From Bacillus sp. FJAT-14578 (GTDB lineage: Bacteria; Bacillota; Bacilli; Bacillales; Bacillaceae_H), in the NCBI RefSeq assembly GCF_000504165.1, contig NZ_KI632508.1, positions 1-64,000 of the forward strand: a stretch of DNA of 64,000 nt, written 5' to 3'. Of this stretch, positions 1-8,805 are shown in pieces (the first letter of the stretch is position 1; every line of letters begins with the position of its first letter). The notes beneath the pieces were generated by a model, which saw nothing but the letters and a program-made list of their open reading frames with translations, was not told the origin of the DNA and did no database searches. The position numbers were made by a program, and so were the translations under genes.

Positions 1-71
1 AGAATTAACGTTGACGTTTTTTTGTTTTGTTCAGTTTTCAAAGTTCACCGTTGCTCGTAAGCGACTTTTAC
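1..71 (-). other. Leader of a 16S rRNA gene lying left of the window
   Basis: Read on the minus strand this stretch contains CTTTGAAAACTGAACAA followed by GTCAACGTTAATTCT. To my knowledge these are hallmark sequences of the precursor leader just upstream of 16S rRNA in Bacillus, where they take part in the RNase III processing stem. The mature 16S gene itself is outside the window. The two tandem promoters immediately upstream support the reading. Seen directly: the motifs and promoters. Inferred: the rRNA gene beyond the edge. Confidence 0.8.
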
Positions 72-100
72 ATAATATCATTTTCTAACATTCAAGTCAA
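72..100 (-). promoter_or_regulatory. rrn P2 promoter (sigma-A type)
   Basis: The minus strand carries -35 TTGACT (95-100) and -10 TATTAT (72-77) separated by exactly 17 bp. It fires leftwards into the 16S leader. Spacing and sequence are those of a strong housekeeping promoter. Confidence 0.8.
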
Positions 101-153
101 CAACTTTTTTGTTTGTTTTTCAAACATATAATTTGTTTTGCTGACAGGAATAT

Positions 154-182
154 AATATATCATCTTACATCTTTATCGTCAA
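154..182 (-). promoter_or_regulatory. rrn P1 promoter (sigma-A type)
   Basis: The minus strand carries -35 TTGACG (177-182) and -10 TATATT (154-159) with a 17-bp spacer. Its -10 lies 82 bp upstream of the P2 -10. The tandem arrangement resembles P1/P2 of Bacillus rRNA operons. The A+T-rich stretch from 183 to 310 between here and the clpB terminator shows no gene. Confidence 0.7.
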
Positions 183-310
183 TAATATCTTTTAATTATA
201 TCTTGCTGTTTTTTCATACCTACACAAAATGAGGCTTTATTTCTTTTCAAAATTAAAAACGGCGCTATCCCATATGTCTTTAATCAATTGCAAAAAATGG
301 ATTTTCACGT

Positions 311-340
311 AAAAAGAGACGGTAAGATCCGTCTCTTTTT
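311..340 (-). terminator. clpB terminator
   Basis: A 12-bp perfect stem (AAAAAGAGACGG with CCGTCTCTTTTT) around a 6-nt loop starts one base after the clpB stop codon and ends in a T tract on either strand. It should stop clpB transcripts before the rRNA promoters. Confidence 0.8.
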
Positions 341-341
341 A

Positions 342-2945
342 CTATAACCTTTGGATGACAAAAGAATCGTTTGCCATGTCGATGATTACTTCATCATGAT
401 CATGGACTTTGCCCGCAATCAATTCACGTGCCAATTTGGTTTCTATATGTTTTTGAATATACCGTTTTAATGGCCTTGCTCCATAAACTGGATTAAACGC
501 TGCTGTTGCAATATAATTTTTTGCTGCATCGGTCAGCTTAACCGAGATATGGCGGTCTGCCAGCCTAATTTCAAGATGCTTCAGTAATTTTTCTACAATT
601 CCTCTTATCTCTTTCGCAGCAAGGGGCTTAAATAAAATAAGATCATCCACTCGATTTAAAAATTCAGGACGGAAATGGCTTCGTAACTGCGACATCACTT
701 GTTCTCTCGCTTCATCCTTAATATCTCCTTGTTCCGTAACCCCCTCCAATAAATAATGAGAGCCAATATTTGATGTCATAATGATAACAGTATTTTTAAA
801 ATCAACTGTTTTTCCTTTTGAATCCGTAACACGGCCATCATCCAGCATTTGCAACAGGACATTGAAGACTTCCGGATGAGCTTTTTCGATTTCATCCAAC
901 AAGATAACAGAGTAAGGGTTGCGACGAACAGCCTCTGTTAATTGCCCCCCCTCTTCATAGCCTACATATCCTGGAGGTGCCCCAATCAAACGGGAAACAG
1001 CGTGTTTTTCCATATACTCCGACATATCGATTCGAATAATATGTTCTTCACTGTCAAATAGCGCTTGAGCCAATGTTTTGGCCAACTCTGTTTTTCCCAC
1101 TCCCGTCGGGCCGAGAAAAATAAATGAACCAATTGGACGATTTGGATCTTTAATGCCGGCACGGGCACGCAATACTGCATCGGTAACAAGGGAAACAGCC
1201 TCTTCTTGTCCGATGACTCGTTCATGAAGAATTGATTCAAGGCGTAAAAGTTTTTCCCGCTCTCCCTCCACAAGCTTGGAAACGGGAATCCCTGTCCACC
1301 GCCCTACAATCTCCGCAATTTCTTCCTCTGTTACTTCTTCGCGTAATAACCGGTTTTTAGCTTGATTTTCAATAGATGATTGTTCCATCTCTTTTATTTC
1401 CTTTTCTAATAGCGGAATGATTCCATGCCGAAGTTCTGCCGCCCGGTTTAAATCATATTGATTTTCTGCTTCTTCTAAATCACGTTTCGCTTTCTCCAAT
1501 TTTTCACGCGCTTCTTGGATTGTTTGAATGGATTTCTTTTCATGCTCCCATTGAAGTTGCATGACATGGGCCTTTTCTTGCAAATTGGAAATTTCTTTAT
1601 TAATGGCCTCTAGCCGCTCCTTGCTCACTTGATCTGTTTCTTTTTTTAAAGCCGCTTCTTCGATTTGAAGCTGCATTAATCGCCTTGTGACTTCATCCAA
1701 TTCTGAAGGCATGGAATCAATTTCCGTCCGGATGGTCGCGCACGCTTCATCAATAAGGTCGATGGCTTTATCCGGCAGGAATCGCTCGGTAATATAACGA
1801 TTGGACATCGTGGCTGCAGCGACGATGGCACGATCATGAATATTAACCCCATGATGGATTTCAAAGCGTTCCTTTAACCCGCGCAAAATGGAAATCGTAT
1901 CTTCCACTGTGGGTTCACTCACAACCACTTGTTGGAACCGACGTTCTAAAGCTGGATCCTTTTCGATATACTGGCGGTACTCATCAATTGTTGTAGCACC
2001 TATACAGTGCAGCTCTCCCCTTGCAAGCATGGGTTTCAATAAATTTCCTGCGTCCATCGCTCCATCCGTACGTCCTGCTCCCACAATCGTATGTAGTTCA
2101 TCAATAAACAGTAACACTCTGCCTTCGCTTTTTTTCACTTCCTGCAATACCGCTTTTAATCGCTCCTCAAATTCTCCCCGAAATTTCGCTCCGGCTACAA
2201 GTGCCCCCATATCTAAAGCAAAAATGGTTTTGTCTTTCAGTCCTTCTGGTACATCCCGCCTCACAATTCTCTGAGCCAATCCTTCAACAATCGCCGTTTT
2301 ACCAACACCCGGCTCTCCGATTAATACGGGATTGTTTTTCGTCTTGCGCGATAAAATACGAATAACCCGACGGATTTCACTGTCCCGACCAATAACGGGA
2401 TCAATCTTTCCGGAACGTACTTCAGCTACTAAATCTCGTCCATATTTTTTTAATGCTTCATACACAGCTTCTGGATTTTGACTAGTCACGCGCTGATTCC
2501 CCCTAATGACTTTTAATATTTGCACTAGTCGCTCTCTCGTTATCCCATGTCGAGAGAATAACGATTTTATATCTGAAGAAGTTGAATCCGTTAAGGCTAA
2601 AAATACATGCTCCACCGATACGAATTCATCCTGTAATTGATGAGCCTCTTGCTCTGACTTTATTAACACGTGCTGCAACTGATTTGTAATATATATTTTT
2701 CCTGTTTCGGCGCCAACCCCTGTGACAACGGGACGCTTTTTTAACACTTCCAATATGCACTCCTTAAACGCTTCGCTGGAGATACCCATGGCTTCTAATA
2801 TTCTGGGACCAATCCCATCTTGTTGATTGACTAAAGACCATATTAAATGGACAATGTCAATTTCTTGATGATGTTTCTGTACAGCAAATGATTGTGCCTC
2901 TATAAAGGCTTCTTGCAGTTTTTGCGTCATTTTGTTCATATCCAT
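342..2945 (-). CDS. clpB: ATP-dependent chaperone/disaggregase ClpB
   Basis: The 867-residue Hsp100 protein forms an ATP-driven hexameric ring that, with DnaK, threads and rescues aggregated proteins in the cytoplasm. Seen: an N-terminal Clp repeat domain (about 1-150), a first AAA+ module with Walker A GEPGVGKT (about 207) and Walker B LLFIDE, a long heptad-rich middle domain (about 400-525) characteristic of ClpB rather than ClpC, and a second AAA+ module with GPTGVGKT (about 606) and VILLDEIEKAHP. There is no LGF/IGF-type ClpP-docking loop that I can see. GGGAGG lies 8 nt before the chosen ATG. The gene stands alone, with a CtsR-like operator in its promoter and a terminator at its stop. 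B. subtilis lacks clpB, while many other Bacillaceae have it. Confidence 0.97.
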   Translation of the reverse strand: MDMNKMTQKLQEAFIEAQSFAVQKHHQEIDIVHLIWSLVNQQDGIGPRILEAMGISSEAFKECILEVLKKRPVVTGVGAETGKIYITNQLQHVLIKSEQEAHQLQDEFVSVEHVFLALTDSTSSDIKSLFSRHGITRERLVQILKVIRGNQRVTSQNPEAVYEALKKYGRDLVAEVRSGKIDPVIGRDSEIRRVIRILSRKTKNNPVLIGEPGVGKTAIVEGLAQRIVRRDVPEGLKDKTIFALDMGALVAGAKFRGEFEERLKAVLQEVKKSEGRVLLFIDELHTIVGAGRTDGAMDAGNLLKPMLARGELHCIGATTIDEYRQYIEKDPALERRFQQVVVSEPTVEDTISILRGLKERFEIHHGVNIHDRAIVAAATMSNRYITERFLPDKAIDLIDEACATIRTEIDSMPSELDEVTRRLMQLQIEEAALKKETDQVSKERLEAINKEISNLQEKAHVMQLQWEHEKKSIQTIQEAREKLEKAKRDLEEAENQYDLNRAAELRHGIIPLLEKEIKEMEQSSIENQAKNRLLREEVTEEEIAEIVGRWTGIPVSKLVEGEREKLLRLESILHERVIGQEEAVSLVTDAVLRARAGIKDPNRPIGSFIFLGPTGVGKTELAKTLAQALFDSEEHIIRIDMSEYMEKHAVSRLIGAPPGYVGYEEGGQLTEAVRRNPYSVILLDEIEKAHPEVFNVLLQMLDDGRVTDSKGKTVDFKNTVIIMTSNIGSHYLLEGVTEQGDIKDEAREQVMSQLRSHFRPEFLNRVDDLILFKPLAAKEIRGIVEKLLKHLEIRLADRHISVKLTDAAKNYIATAAFNPVYGARPLKRYIQKHIETKLARELIAGKVHDHDEVIIDMANDSFVIQRL

Positions 2946-2966
2946 ACAAAAAACCTCCCAAAATCA

Positions 2967-2998
2967 TTTGACCATTACTGACCTTTGTTAATATTATA
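2967..2998 (-). promoter_or_regulatory. clpB promoter -10 with overlapping CtsR-type operator
   Basis: On the minus strand TATAAT (2993-2998) is followed nine bases later by AGGTCAGTAATGGTCAAA (2967-2984), a direct heptad repeat matching the CtsR consensus (A/GGTCAAA-NAN-A/GGTCAAA) apart from the end of the first heptad. The operator covers the expected start site, a natural place for CtsR to repress heat-shock expression. No clear -35 was found. The operator call rests on the remembered consensus. Confidence 0.7.
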
Positions 2999-3016
2999 CC
3001 CGCTTTTACATAAAAA

Positions 3017-3042
3017 GAAAACTCGTCAGGCGACGAGTTTTC
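3017..3042 (-). terminator. yjzC terminator
   Basis: A perfect 11-bp stem (GAAAACTCGTC / GACGAGTTTTC) with a 4-nt loop lies directly after the yjzC stop and is followed on the minus strand by TTTTTA. Confidence 0.75.
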
Positions 3043-3050
3043 ACGAAAAG

Positions 3051-3230
3051 TTATGGCTTACGCATGTAGGTCCAATGGCGATTTTGATTAGACGTTTCAG
3101 GAAAGCGATCTCCTGCTTTTAATTTCAATTTCTGTGGATTCTTCACATTACTTCCCGTTTCACCAATCTCTATATAAATACCGTTATTCGGCGCCTTTTG
3201 ACCTGGTGTAAAATGTCGATTTTGACCCAT
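3051..3230 (-). CDS. yjzC: YjzC family small protein
   Basis: A 59-residue protein beginning MGQNRHFTPGQKAPNNG and ending WTYMRKP, recognisable as the YjzC family, whose function is unknown to me. It is basic and has no membrane segment. A strong AAAGGAGG lies 7-8 nt before the ATG. It sits just downstream of argF, as in B. subtilis where yjzC also follows the arginine operon. It has its own terminator, and a TATAAT-like -10 is present about 35 bp upstream of the start. The gene is short and easily missed, but start, ribosome site, stop and terminator all agree. Confidence 0.85.
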   Translation of the reverse strand: MGQNRHFTPGQKAPNNGIYIEIGETGSNVKNPQKLKLKAGDRFPETSNQNRHWTYMRKP

Positions 3231-3403
3231 CTTGAGTGCCTCCTTTAATAAGGTGCTTCACTCATTATAATATCCGTTTTTCGCTTTTTCATGAACGTAC
3301 ACATTTCCTTTATATGGAGAAAACACACATTTTCTAATATTTCCCCTTTAAATAATACTCATCGTCGGTTAACTGCCCATAAGAAACCCATATGTCCAAG
3401 TAA

Positions 3404-3557
3404 CACTCAGTCGGGAATACCCTACTGAGTGAGGATTCCTTTATGTTTTATGAAAAATGGACGTCATGTAAACTCTTGGTATTACCAGGTTTACATGACG
3501 TCCATTTTGTGAGAGGTGACTCACAAGAGCTTTTTACCCTTTTGAGCCATCCTCTTT
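3404..3557 (-). repeat. Divergent copy of the three-hairpin repeat (family 1), downstream of argF
   Basis: Read on the minus strand, hairpin 1 (GAGGATGGCTCAAAAGG, from 3557) starts 20 bp after the argF stop. It is followed by a perfect 20-bp inverted repeat (3489-3508 with 3454-3473) around a loop with CCTGGTAATACCAAG, which parallels the CC...AAGG loop of the other copies. A third inverted repeat (CACTCAGT/ACTGAGTG) lies at 3404-3431. The second hairpin has a different stem sequence (ATGGACGTCATG) from the usual GGCCCCGTCA, so this is an outlier subtype. It probably also terminates argF. The rest of 3231-3403 holds only the yjzC promoter region. Confidence 0.6.
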
Positions 3558-3576
3558 TTGAATAAAATCTATCCAT

Positions 3577-4539
3577 TTATCCAAGAATAGCTTGTAATAA
3601 AGCTTTTTGGACATGCATACGATTCCCTGCCTGTTGGAAAACAAAAGAACGCGAACCGTCTATAACTTCCGCCGTTACCTCTTCTCCACGGTGAGCCGGC
3701 AGGCAATGTAAAAATAAATAATCATCTTTAGCGTATTGAACAAGTTCTTCATTAATTTGATAAGGAGCAAAAACCGCTAAACGCTCTTTCGATTCCTCTT
3801 CCTGTCCCATACTTGTCCATACATCTGTATACAAGGCATCTGCATCTTTTGCAGCAGCAACGGGGTCATGACAAACCGTGATAGTTGCACCTGTTGCTTT
3901 AGCGGTTTCTTGTGCATATTTGACGACGAACTCCTTCGGTTCATAGCCTTCAGGACATGCAAGGGTGAAATCCATTCCCACTTTAGCGCAGGCAATCATA
4001 AGTGAATGAGCAACATTGTTGCCATCTCCAATATAAGCCGTCTTTAACCCTTTAAACGATTTTTTATGCTCATAAATGGTCAATAAGTCAGCAAGAGCCT
4101 GGCAAGGATGGAAATCATCTGTTAAACCGTTAATGACCGGGATGCTGGCATGTTGAGCAAGCTCCACCACTTTTTCGTGCTCAAAAGTACGAATCATGAT
4201 GACATCAATGAACTCTGACAACACCTTCGCCGTGTCGGCAATCGTTTCCCCTCTTCCGATTTGCAAATCTTTGCTATTTAAGAAAAGAGCATTTCCTCCC
4301 AGCTGTATCATTCCTGCTTCAAACGACACACGAGTGCGGGTGGATGATTTTTCAAAAATCATTCCGAGGGTTTTTCCTTTTAAAGAAGAAACAATCTCAC
4401 CATTTTTGTGCTTCTTTTTAAGCTCAAGAGCACTTTCGAGCAAGTAGAGTATCTCTTCTTGCGTTATATCCATTAATGTCAACAAATCTTTACCCTTTAA
4501 TTGAATTTGCCCTTCTTTAAACGAAACTGCTCCCATCAT
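3577..4539 (-). CDS. argF: Ornithine carbamoyltransferase
   Basis: Joins ornithine and carbamoyl phosphate to give citrulline in arginine synthesis (cytoplasmic homotrimer). The 320-residue protein has the carbamoyl-phosphate loop STRTR (about 66-70), the FHPCQ motif (about 145) and HCLPAHRGEEV (about 283) with the catalytic cysteine, all diagnostic of OTCase rather than aspartate transcarbamylase. It is the last gene of the operon. Its ATG overlaps the carB TGA (ATGA), so translation is probably coupled, and AAAGGAG lies inside the end of carB, 7 nt upstream. Confidence 0.97.
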   Translation of the reverse strand: MMGAVSFKEGQIQLKGKDLLTLMDITQEEILYLLESALELKKKHKNGEIVSSLKGKTLGMIFEKSSTRTRVSFEAGMIQLGGNALFLNSKDLQIGRGETIADTAKVLSEFIDVIMIRTFEHEKVVELAQHASIPVINGLTDDFHPCQALADLLTIYEHKKSFKGLKTAYIGDGNNVAHSLMIACAKVGMDFTLACPEGYEPKEFVVKYAQETAKATGATITVCHDPVAAAKDADALYTDVWTSMGQEEESKERLAVFAPYQINEELVQYAKDDYLFLHCLPAHRGEEVTAEVIDGSRSFVFQQAGNRMHVQKALLQAILG

Positions 4540-7500
4540 ACCGTCACTCCTTTTGCTTGTTGGTCATCGTATTTCCATTTTTGTAATGAACAAACATCAT
4601 ATTGTTTTTGTTCGAAAGCTGTAATGAATAAGTCCACTGTTTCTTTTTCTGTCAATACAAGCAAGCCATGTTTTAAGGCTGTTAATCGTTTTTGCTTTCC
4701 TTCTTCCCCTTTATTAAAGCTGACAAAAAGTAACGCTTCCGGCTGTAACACCCATTCGCTCACTTCTTCCTCGGTCACAATACTTACACCGCTCTGTACC
4801 AGCTCTTTAAGCCATTGTTCATCGGCTGGGCCATCCACATACAACTGAGCAGCAGTTGAACGAGCCGATAAGTAAGGGTAAAAAACTTTTAACGCAGCTT
4901 CTTCAATCGTCGAAGCGATGGCAATTCCTTCACCGGTCGATTTCATTTCTGGTCCGACAAGAGGGTCGACTCCCGCTAACTTATTTGTTGAAAAAACAGG
5001 AAACTTGATTGTTTGATAAGCAGGATCTGATAACAACCCTGTTTTTCCATGAATTTCCGACAAAGATTTCCCGAGCAATATTTTAGTCGACAGCGAAATT
5101 AACGGAATACCGGTCACTTTGCTGACGATAGGAACCGTACGGCTCGCTCTCGGATTTACTTCAAGAACCAGTACATTGTCTCCATCCACCAAATATTGAA
5201 TATTCATGACGCCTTTATAACAAAGCTTCTTTGCTATTTTTTCAGCATAGTCCACAATTTTTCCCTTAACCGTCTCTTGTAATGTTTGGGCTGGCAAGTA
5301 GGCATAGCTGTCACCAGAGTGAACTCCTGCTTTTTCAACATGCTCCATGATGGTTGGAACAAGAATGTGTTTGCCATCCGTCACTACATCAATTTCAGCT
5401 TCTTTCGCCGGTAAATACGCATCAATTAAAATTGGATAATGACTCGGTTCAATCAATTGTACATAAGAAGCTAACTCCTCTTGATCATAAAGGGTCACCA
5501 TTCCTCTTCCCCCAATGACATATGAGGGACGAATTAAAATCGGAAAACCAATTGCGTCTGCCTTTTTCATCAATTCCTGTTCTGTGTCAGCCATTTCTCC
5601 AGGAACATGAGGAATAGCCAGCTCTTCCAACAGCTGATAAAACTTATCGCGGTCTTCCAGCGCATCGATGATGTCTTCTGTAACGCCTAAAATAGACACC
5701 CCCGCTTCCGTTAACCCTTTCACAAGCGAAATCGCGGTTTGCCCTCCATATTGAATGATGACATGATGGATTCCTTCTGCTTCAATTACATTCAATACAT
5801 CTTCTACCGTAATCGGTTCAAAGTATAAGCGGTCTGCAACCTGAAAATCCGTACTAACTGTTTCGGGATTATTGTTAATTAAAATCGTTTCGTACCCTTC
5901 CTCTTGCAATGCGTAAACACCATGTACAGAGCTGTAATCGAATTCGACTCCCTGTCCGATTCGGATAGGGCCTGAACCGATGATTGCTACTTTCGTTTTA
6001 TCCGAGTCCCATAATTCGCTCTCTCCATAATAGCTGGAATAGAAGTAGGCGGTAGTGGACTTAAATTCCGCTGCACAGGTATCAACCATTTTATAGCTCG
6101 GTACAATATGAAGTTGTTTTCGCTTCTCCCGTACTGCCATCTCCTCTACATCCCAGATGAAAGCGAGATATTCATCAGAAAAGCCTTTTTCTTTCGCCTG
6201 TTTAAGCAACGCCGGCTCGACTGTCTCCAAATTCAGGGCCTTCAGCTTTTGTTCAAAATCAATTAATTGAACAAAATGCGTTAAGTAAAAATAATCGATT
6301 TTCGTTACCTCATGTATATCTTTTATGCTGTATCCGCGGCGAATCCATTCGAAAATGATAAATAAACGCTCATCATTTTGCCCGCTCATTTTTTCTGCCA
6401 ATTCTTGTTTAGATAAGCTTTGTAAACCTGGAAGCTCTAATCCATTCAATTTAATTTCCAAAGAAGAAATCGCTTTTTGCAGACTTCTCTCTAAATTACG
6501 GTCAATCGCCATGACTTCCCCGGTCGCCTTCATTTGCGTACCAAGCTTGCGATCGGCTTGCGCAAATTTATCAAACGGCCAGCGCGGGAACTTCACAACG
6601 ACATAATCAAGTGCCGGTTCAAAACTTGCATATGTGTTTCCTGTGACGGGATTTAAGATTTCATCCAATGTATACCCGACTGACAATTTGGCTGCAATTT
6701 TAGCAATTGGATACCCTGTTGCTTTAGAAGCAAGGGCAGATGAACGGCTGACGCGAGGATTCACTTCAATCAGATAATATTGCTTGCTTTGCGGATCGAG
6801 GGCAAATTGGATGTTGCATCCGCCGATAATTCCTAAAGAAGAAATGATTTTAATAGAAGCCGTTCTCAGCATCTGGTATTCCACATCTGTCAACGTTTGA
6901 GATGGAGCCACAACGATGGAGTCTCCTGTATGAATACCAACTGGGTCGATATTTTCCATATTACAAATCGTAATGCACGTATTGTTCACGTCTCGCATTA
7001 CTTCGTATTCGACTTCTTTATAGCCGGCAATGCTTTTCTCAATTAAGCATTGGTGGATGGCACTTTCACGGAGACCGCTTGTTGCCAAAGATTTCAGCTC
7101 ATCTGCATTGCAGGCAATTCCTCCACCCGTTCCTCCAAGCGTATAAGCGGGACGAACAATGACAGGAAACCCGATCTCTTCTCCAAAAGCGAGCGCCTCT
7201 TCTACTTTTGTCACAATCGTACTTTCAGGTACAGGCTCGTTCAATTCCTTCATTAATGCACGAAAATCTTCGCGATTTTCTCCTTTTTTAATGGACTCAA
7301 TCGGTGTGCCCAGCAATTTTACACCATGTTTTTTCAAAATCCCTTTTTCATTTAATTCGAGCGCGAGGTTTAAACCTGTTTGCCCCCCTAATGTTGCCAA
7401 CAGCCCTTCCGGCTTTTCTTTTTCCAGAATTTTATCGATGCTGTCAACGGTTAATGGTTCGAAATAAATGACATCTGCGACGTTTTCATCCGTCATGATG

Positions 7501-7658
7501 GTAGCTGGATTATTGTTGACTAAAATGACTTTGTATCCTTCTTCTCTTAATGAAAGGCAAGCCTGTGTTCCCGAATAATCGAACTCCGCTGCCTGGCCGA
7601 TAATGATAGGACCTGAGCCAATGACTAAGATGGTTTGTAATGATGTATCTTTAGGCAT
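4536..7658 (-). CDS. carB: Carbamoyl-phosphate synthase, large subunit (arginine-specific)
   Basis: Makes carbamoyl phosphate from bicarbonate, ammonia channelled from CarA, and two ATP. The 1040-residue protein shows the internal duplication expected of CarB: two ATP-grasp halves, each opening with a GSGPI-x-IGQ motif (about residues 13 and 554), and matched EVNPR motifs (about 299 and 836). The C-terminal allosteric region is short and poorly conserved compared with pyrimidine-type CarB. With its position between carA and argF, this argues for the arginine-specific enzyme. The start overlaps the end of carA by 8 bp. Confidence 0.95.
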   Translation of the reverse strand: MPKDTSLQTILVIGSGPIIIGQAAEFDYSGTQACLSLREEGYKVILVNNNPATIMTDENVADVIYFEPLTVDSIDKILEKEKPEGLLATLGGQTGLNLALELNEKGILKKHGVKLLGTPIESIKKGENREDFRALMKELNEPVPESTIVTKVEEALAFGEEIGFPVIVRPAYTLGGTGGGIACNADELKSLATSGLRESAIHQCLIEKSIAGYKEVEYEVMRDVNNTCITICNMENIDPVGIHTGDSIVVAPSQTLTDVEYQMLRTASIKIISSLGIIGGCNIQFALDPQSKQYYLIEVNPRVSRSSALASKATGYPIAKIAAKLSVGYTLDEILNPVTGNTYASFEPALDYVVVKFPRWPFDKFAQADRKLGTQMKATGEVMAIDRNLERSLQKAISSLEIKLNGLELPGLQSLSKQELAEKMSGQNDERLFIIFEWIRRGYSIKDIHEVTKIDYFYLTHFVQLIDFEQKLKALNLETVEPALLKQAKEKGFSDEYLAFIWDVEEMAVREKRKQLHIVPSYKMVDTCAAEFKSTTAYFYSSYYGESELWDSDKTKVAIIGSGPIRIGQGVEFDYSSVHGVYALQEEGYETILINNNPETVSTDFQVADRLYFEPITVEDVLNVIEAEGIHHVIIQYGGQTAISLVKGLTEAGVSILGVTEDIIDALEDRDKFYQLLEELAIPHVPGEMADTEQELMKKADAIGFPILIRPSYVIGGRGMVTLYDQEELASYVQLIEPSHYPILIDAYLPAKEAEIDVVTDGKHILVPTIMEHVEKAGVHSGDSYAYLPAQTLQETVKGKIVDYAEKIAKKLCYKGVMNIQYLVDGDNVLVLEVNPRASRTVPIVSKVTGIPLISLSTKILLGKSLSEIHGKTGLLSDPAYQTIKFPVFSTNKLAGVDPLVGPEMKSTGEGIAIASTIEEAALKVFYPYLSARSTAAQLYVDGPADEQWLKELVQSGVSIVTEEEVSEWVLQPEALLFVSFNKGEEGKQKRLTALKHGLLVLTEKETVDLFITAFEQKQYDVCSLQKWKYDDQQAKGVTV

Positions 7659-8730
7659 ACACTTTTTCTCTCCCTGCTTGCTTCACTAATGTTAAGAATT
7701 CGTCAAAAATGTAGCTGCTATCGCTTGGTCCCGGATGTGCTTCAGGATGGTACTGCACGGATAAAACCGGTAACGTTTCATGCATCAACCCTTCAACAGA
7801 GCCATCGTTTACATTTTTAAAACGTACTTTTAGTTTCGTATTTTTAATACTCGCCTCGTCTACCACATAGCTGTGATTTTGAGAGGTCATGTATACTTTT
7901 TTCTTTAGTAAATCTATTACTGGCTGATTGGCGCCTCGATGGCCGAATGTCAGCTTTTTCGTTTTGGCACCGCAAGCAAGCCCGATTAATTGATGGCCAA
8001 GGCAAATGCCCAGTGTTGGATACGATTCAATCGCCTTCTTTAGAATCGGAAGCTGGGGAATCAATTGAACCGGGTCTCCAGGTCCGTTGGATAAGATGAT
8101 TCCGTCAGGCTTTAATTCTGCCAATTGTTCAAAAGAAAAGTTATAAGGAAGGACCGTTACCTTACATTGACGTTCCATGATTTCTTGTAAGATTGATTTT
8201 TTATAACCAAAATCAATGAGAACAATATGCTTGTCACCTTTTCCGTACGTTTCTGCTTGGGAAGTTGAGACTTCTTTTACAACGGAACTCTTTTGCTCTT
8301 GGAAAGCATCCGCCGAAACAGAAGACTTGGCAGAAACAACAGCTTGCATCGTTCCTTCATTGCGGATTCGCTTGACGACTGCACGCGTATCCACGTGTGT
8401 AATAAGGGGAATATTCCACTTCTTTAAATACTCTTTTAATGTATAAACCGCTTCGTAGTGAAATCCTTGATCCCAGCACTCGTAGACCACTACTCCTGCC
8501 ACATGAGGTTTTTTGCTTTCAAAATCTTGCTCATTGATTCCATAATTTCCGATCAGCGGATACGTGAATACAATAATTTGATTTTTATATGACGGATCTG
8601 TCAGTACTTCTTGATAACCGGTCATTCCTGTAAAAAAAACAATTTCTCCCGTCATCTCTTTACTTGTGGAGGTATCCTCCAAAGTTCCTTCAAACGACTC
8701 GCCGTTTTCTAAATGAACGTAACTTTTCAT
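7651..8730 (-). CDS. carA: Carbamoyl-phosphate synthase, small (glutaminase) subunit
   Basis: A class I glutamine amidotransferase that hydrolyses glutamine and passes ammonia to CarB. Seen in 359 residues: an N-terminal CarA-specific domain (FTGMTGYQEVLTDPSY) and a C-terminal GATase domain with the oxyanion/nucleophile motif LGICLGHQL (about 243) and HPEAHPG (about 332). Together these give the Cys-His-Glu triad. It follows argD after a 75-bp gap that holds an ARG-box-like sequence, so carAB-argF may be separately tuned. Confidence 0.96.
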   Translation of the reverse strand: MKSYVHLENGESFEGTLEDTSTSKEMTGEIVFFTGMTGYQEVLTDPSYKNQIIVFTYPLIGNYGINEQDFESKKPHVAGVVVYECWDQGFHYEAVYTLKEYLKKWNIPLITHVDTRAVVKRIRNEGTMQAVVSAKSSVSADAFQEQKSSVVKEVSTSQAETYGKGDKHIVLIDFGYKKSILQEIMERQCKVTVLPYNFSFEQLAELKPDGIILSNGPGDPVQLIPQLPILKKAIESYPTLGICLGHQLIGLACGAKTKKLTFGHRGANQPVIDLLKKKVYMTSQNHSYVVDEASIKNTKLKVRFKNVNDGSVEGLMHETLPVLSVQYHPEAHPGPSDSSYIFDEFLTLVKQAGREKVYA

Positions 8731-8764
8731 GATAGTCCCCCGAACGAATTTTTATTTACAAATA

Positions 8765-8778
8765 AGTATTTTTATACA
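8765..8778 (-). promoter_or_regulatory. Possible ARG box between argD and carA
   Basis: TGTATAAAAATACT on the minus strand matches the remembered ArgR/AhrC core TGAATAAAAATTCA at 11 of 14 positions. It lies in the only intergenic gap inside the operon. The surrounding A+T richness raises the chance of coincidence. Confidence 0.35.
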
Positions 8779-8805
8779 TTTTATTTTATAAAAAACCGCT
8801 TCATT

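Noticed and set aside
1888..2274. Open frames on the strand opposite clpB, carB, argD, sbcC, addA, addB, asnO and the activator gene
   Set aside because: They lie wholly inside genes with clear family motifs, lack ribosome sites and show no recognisable protein features; they are shadows of the real frames.
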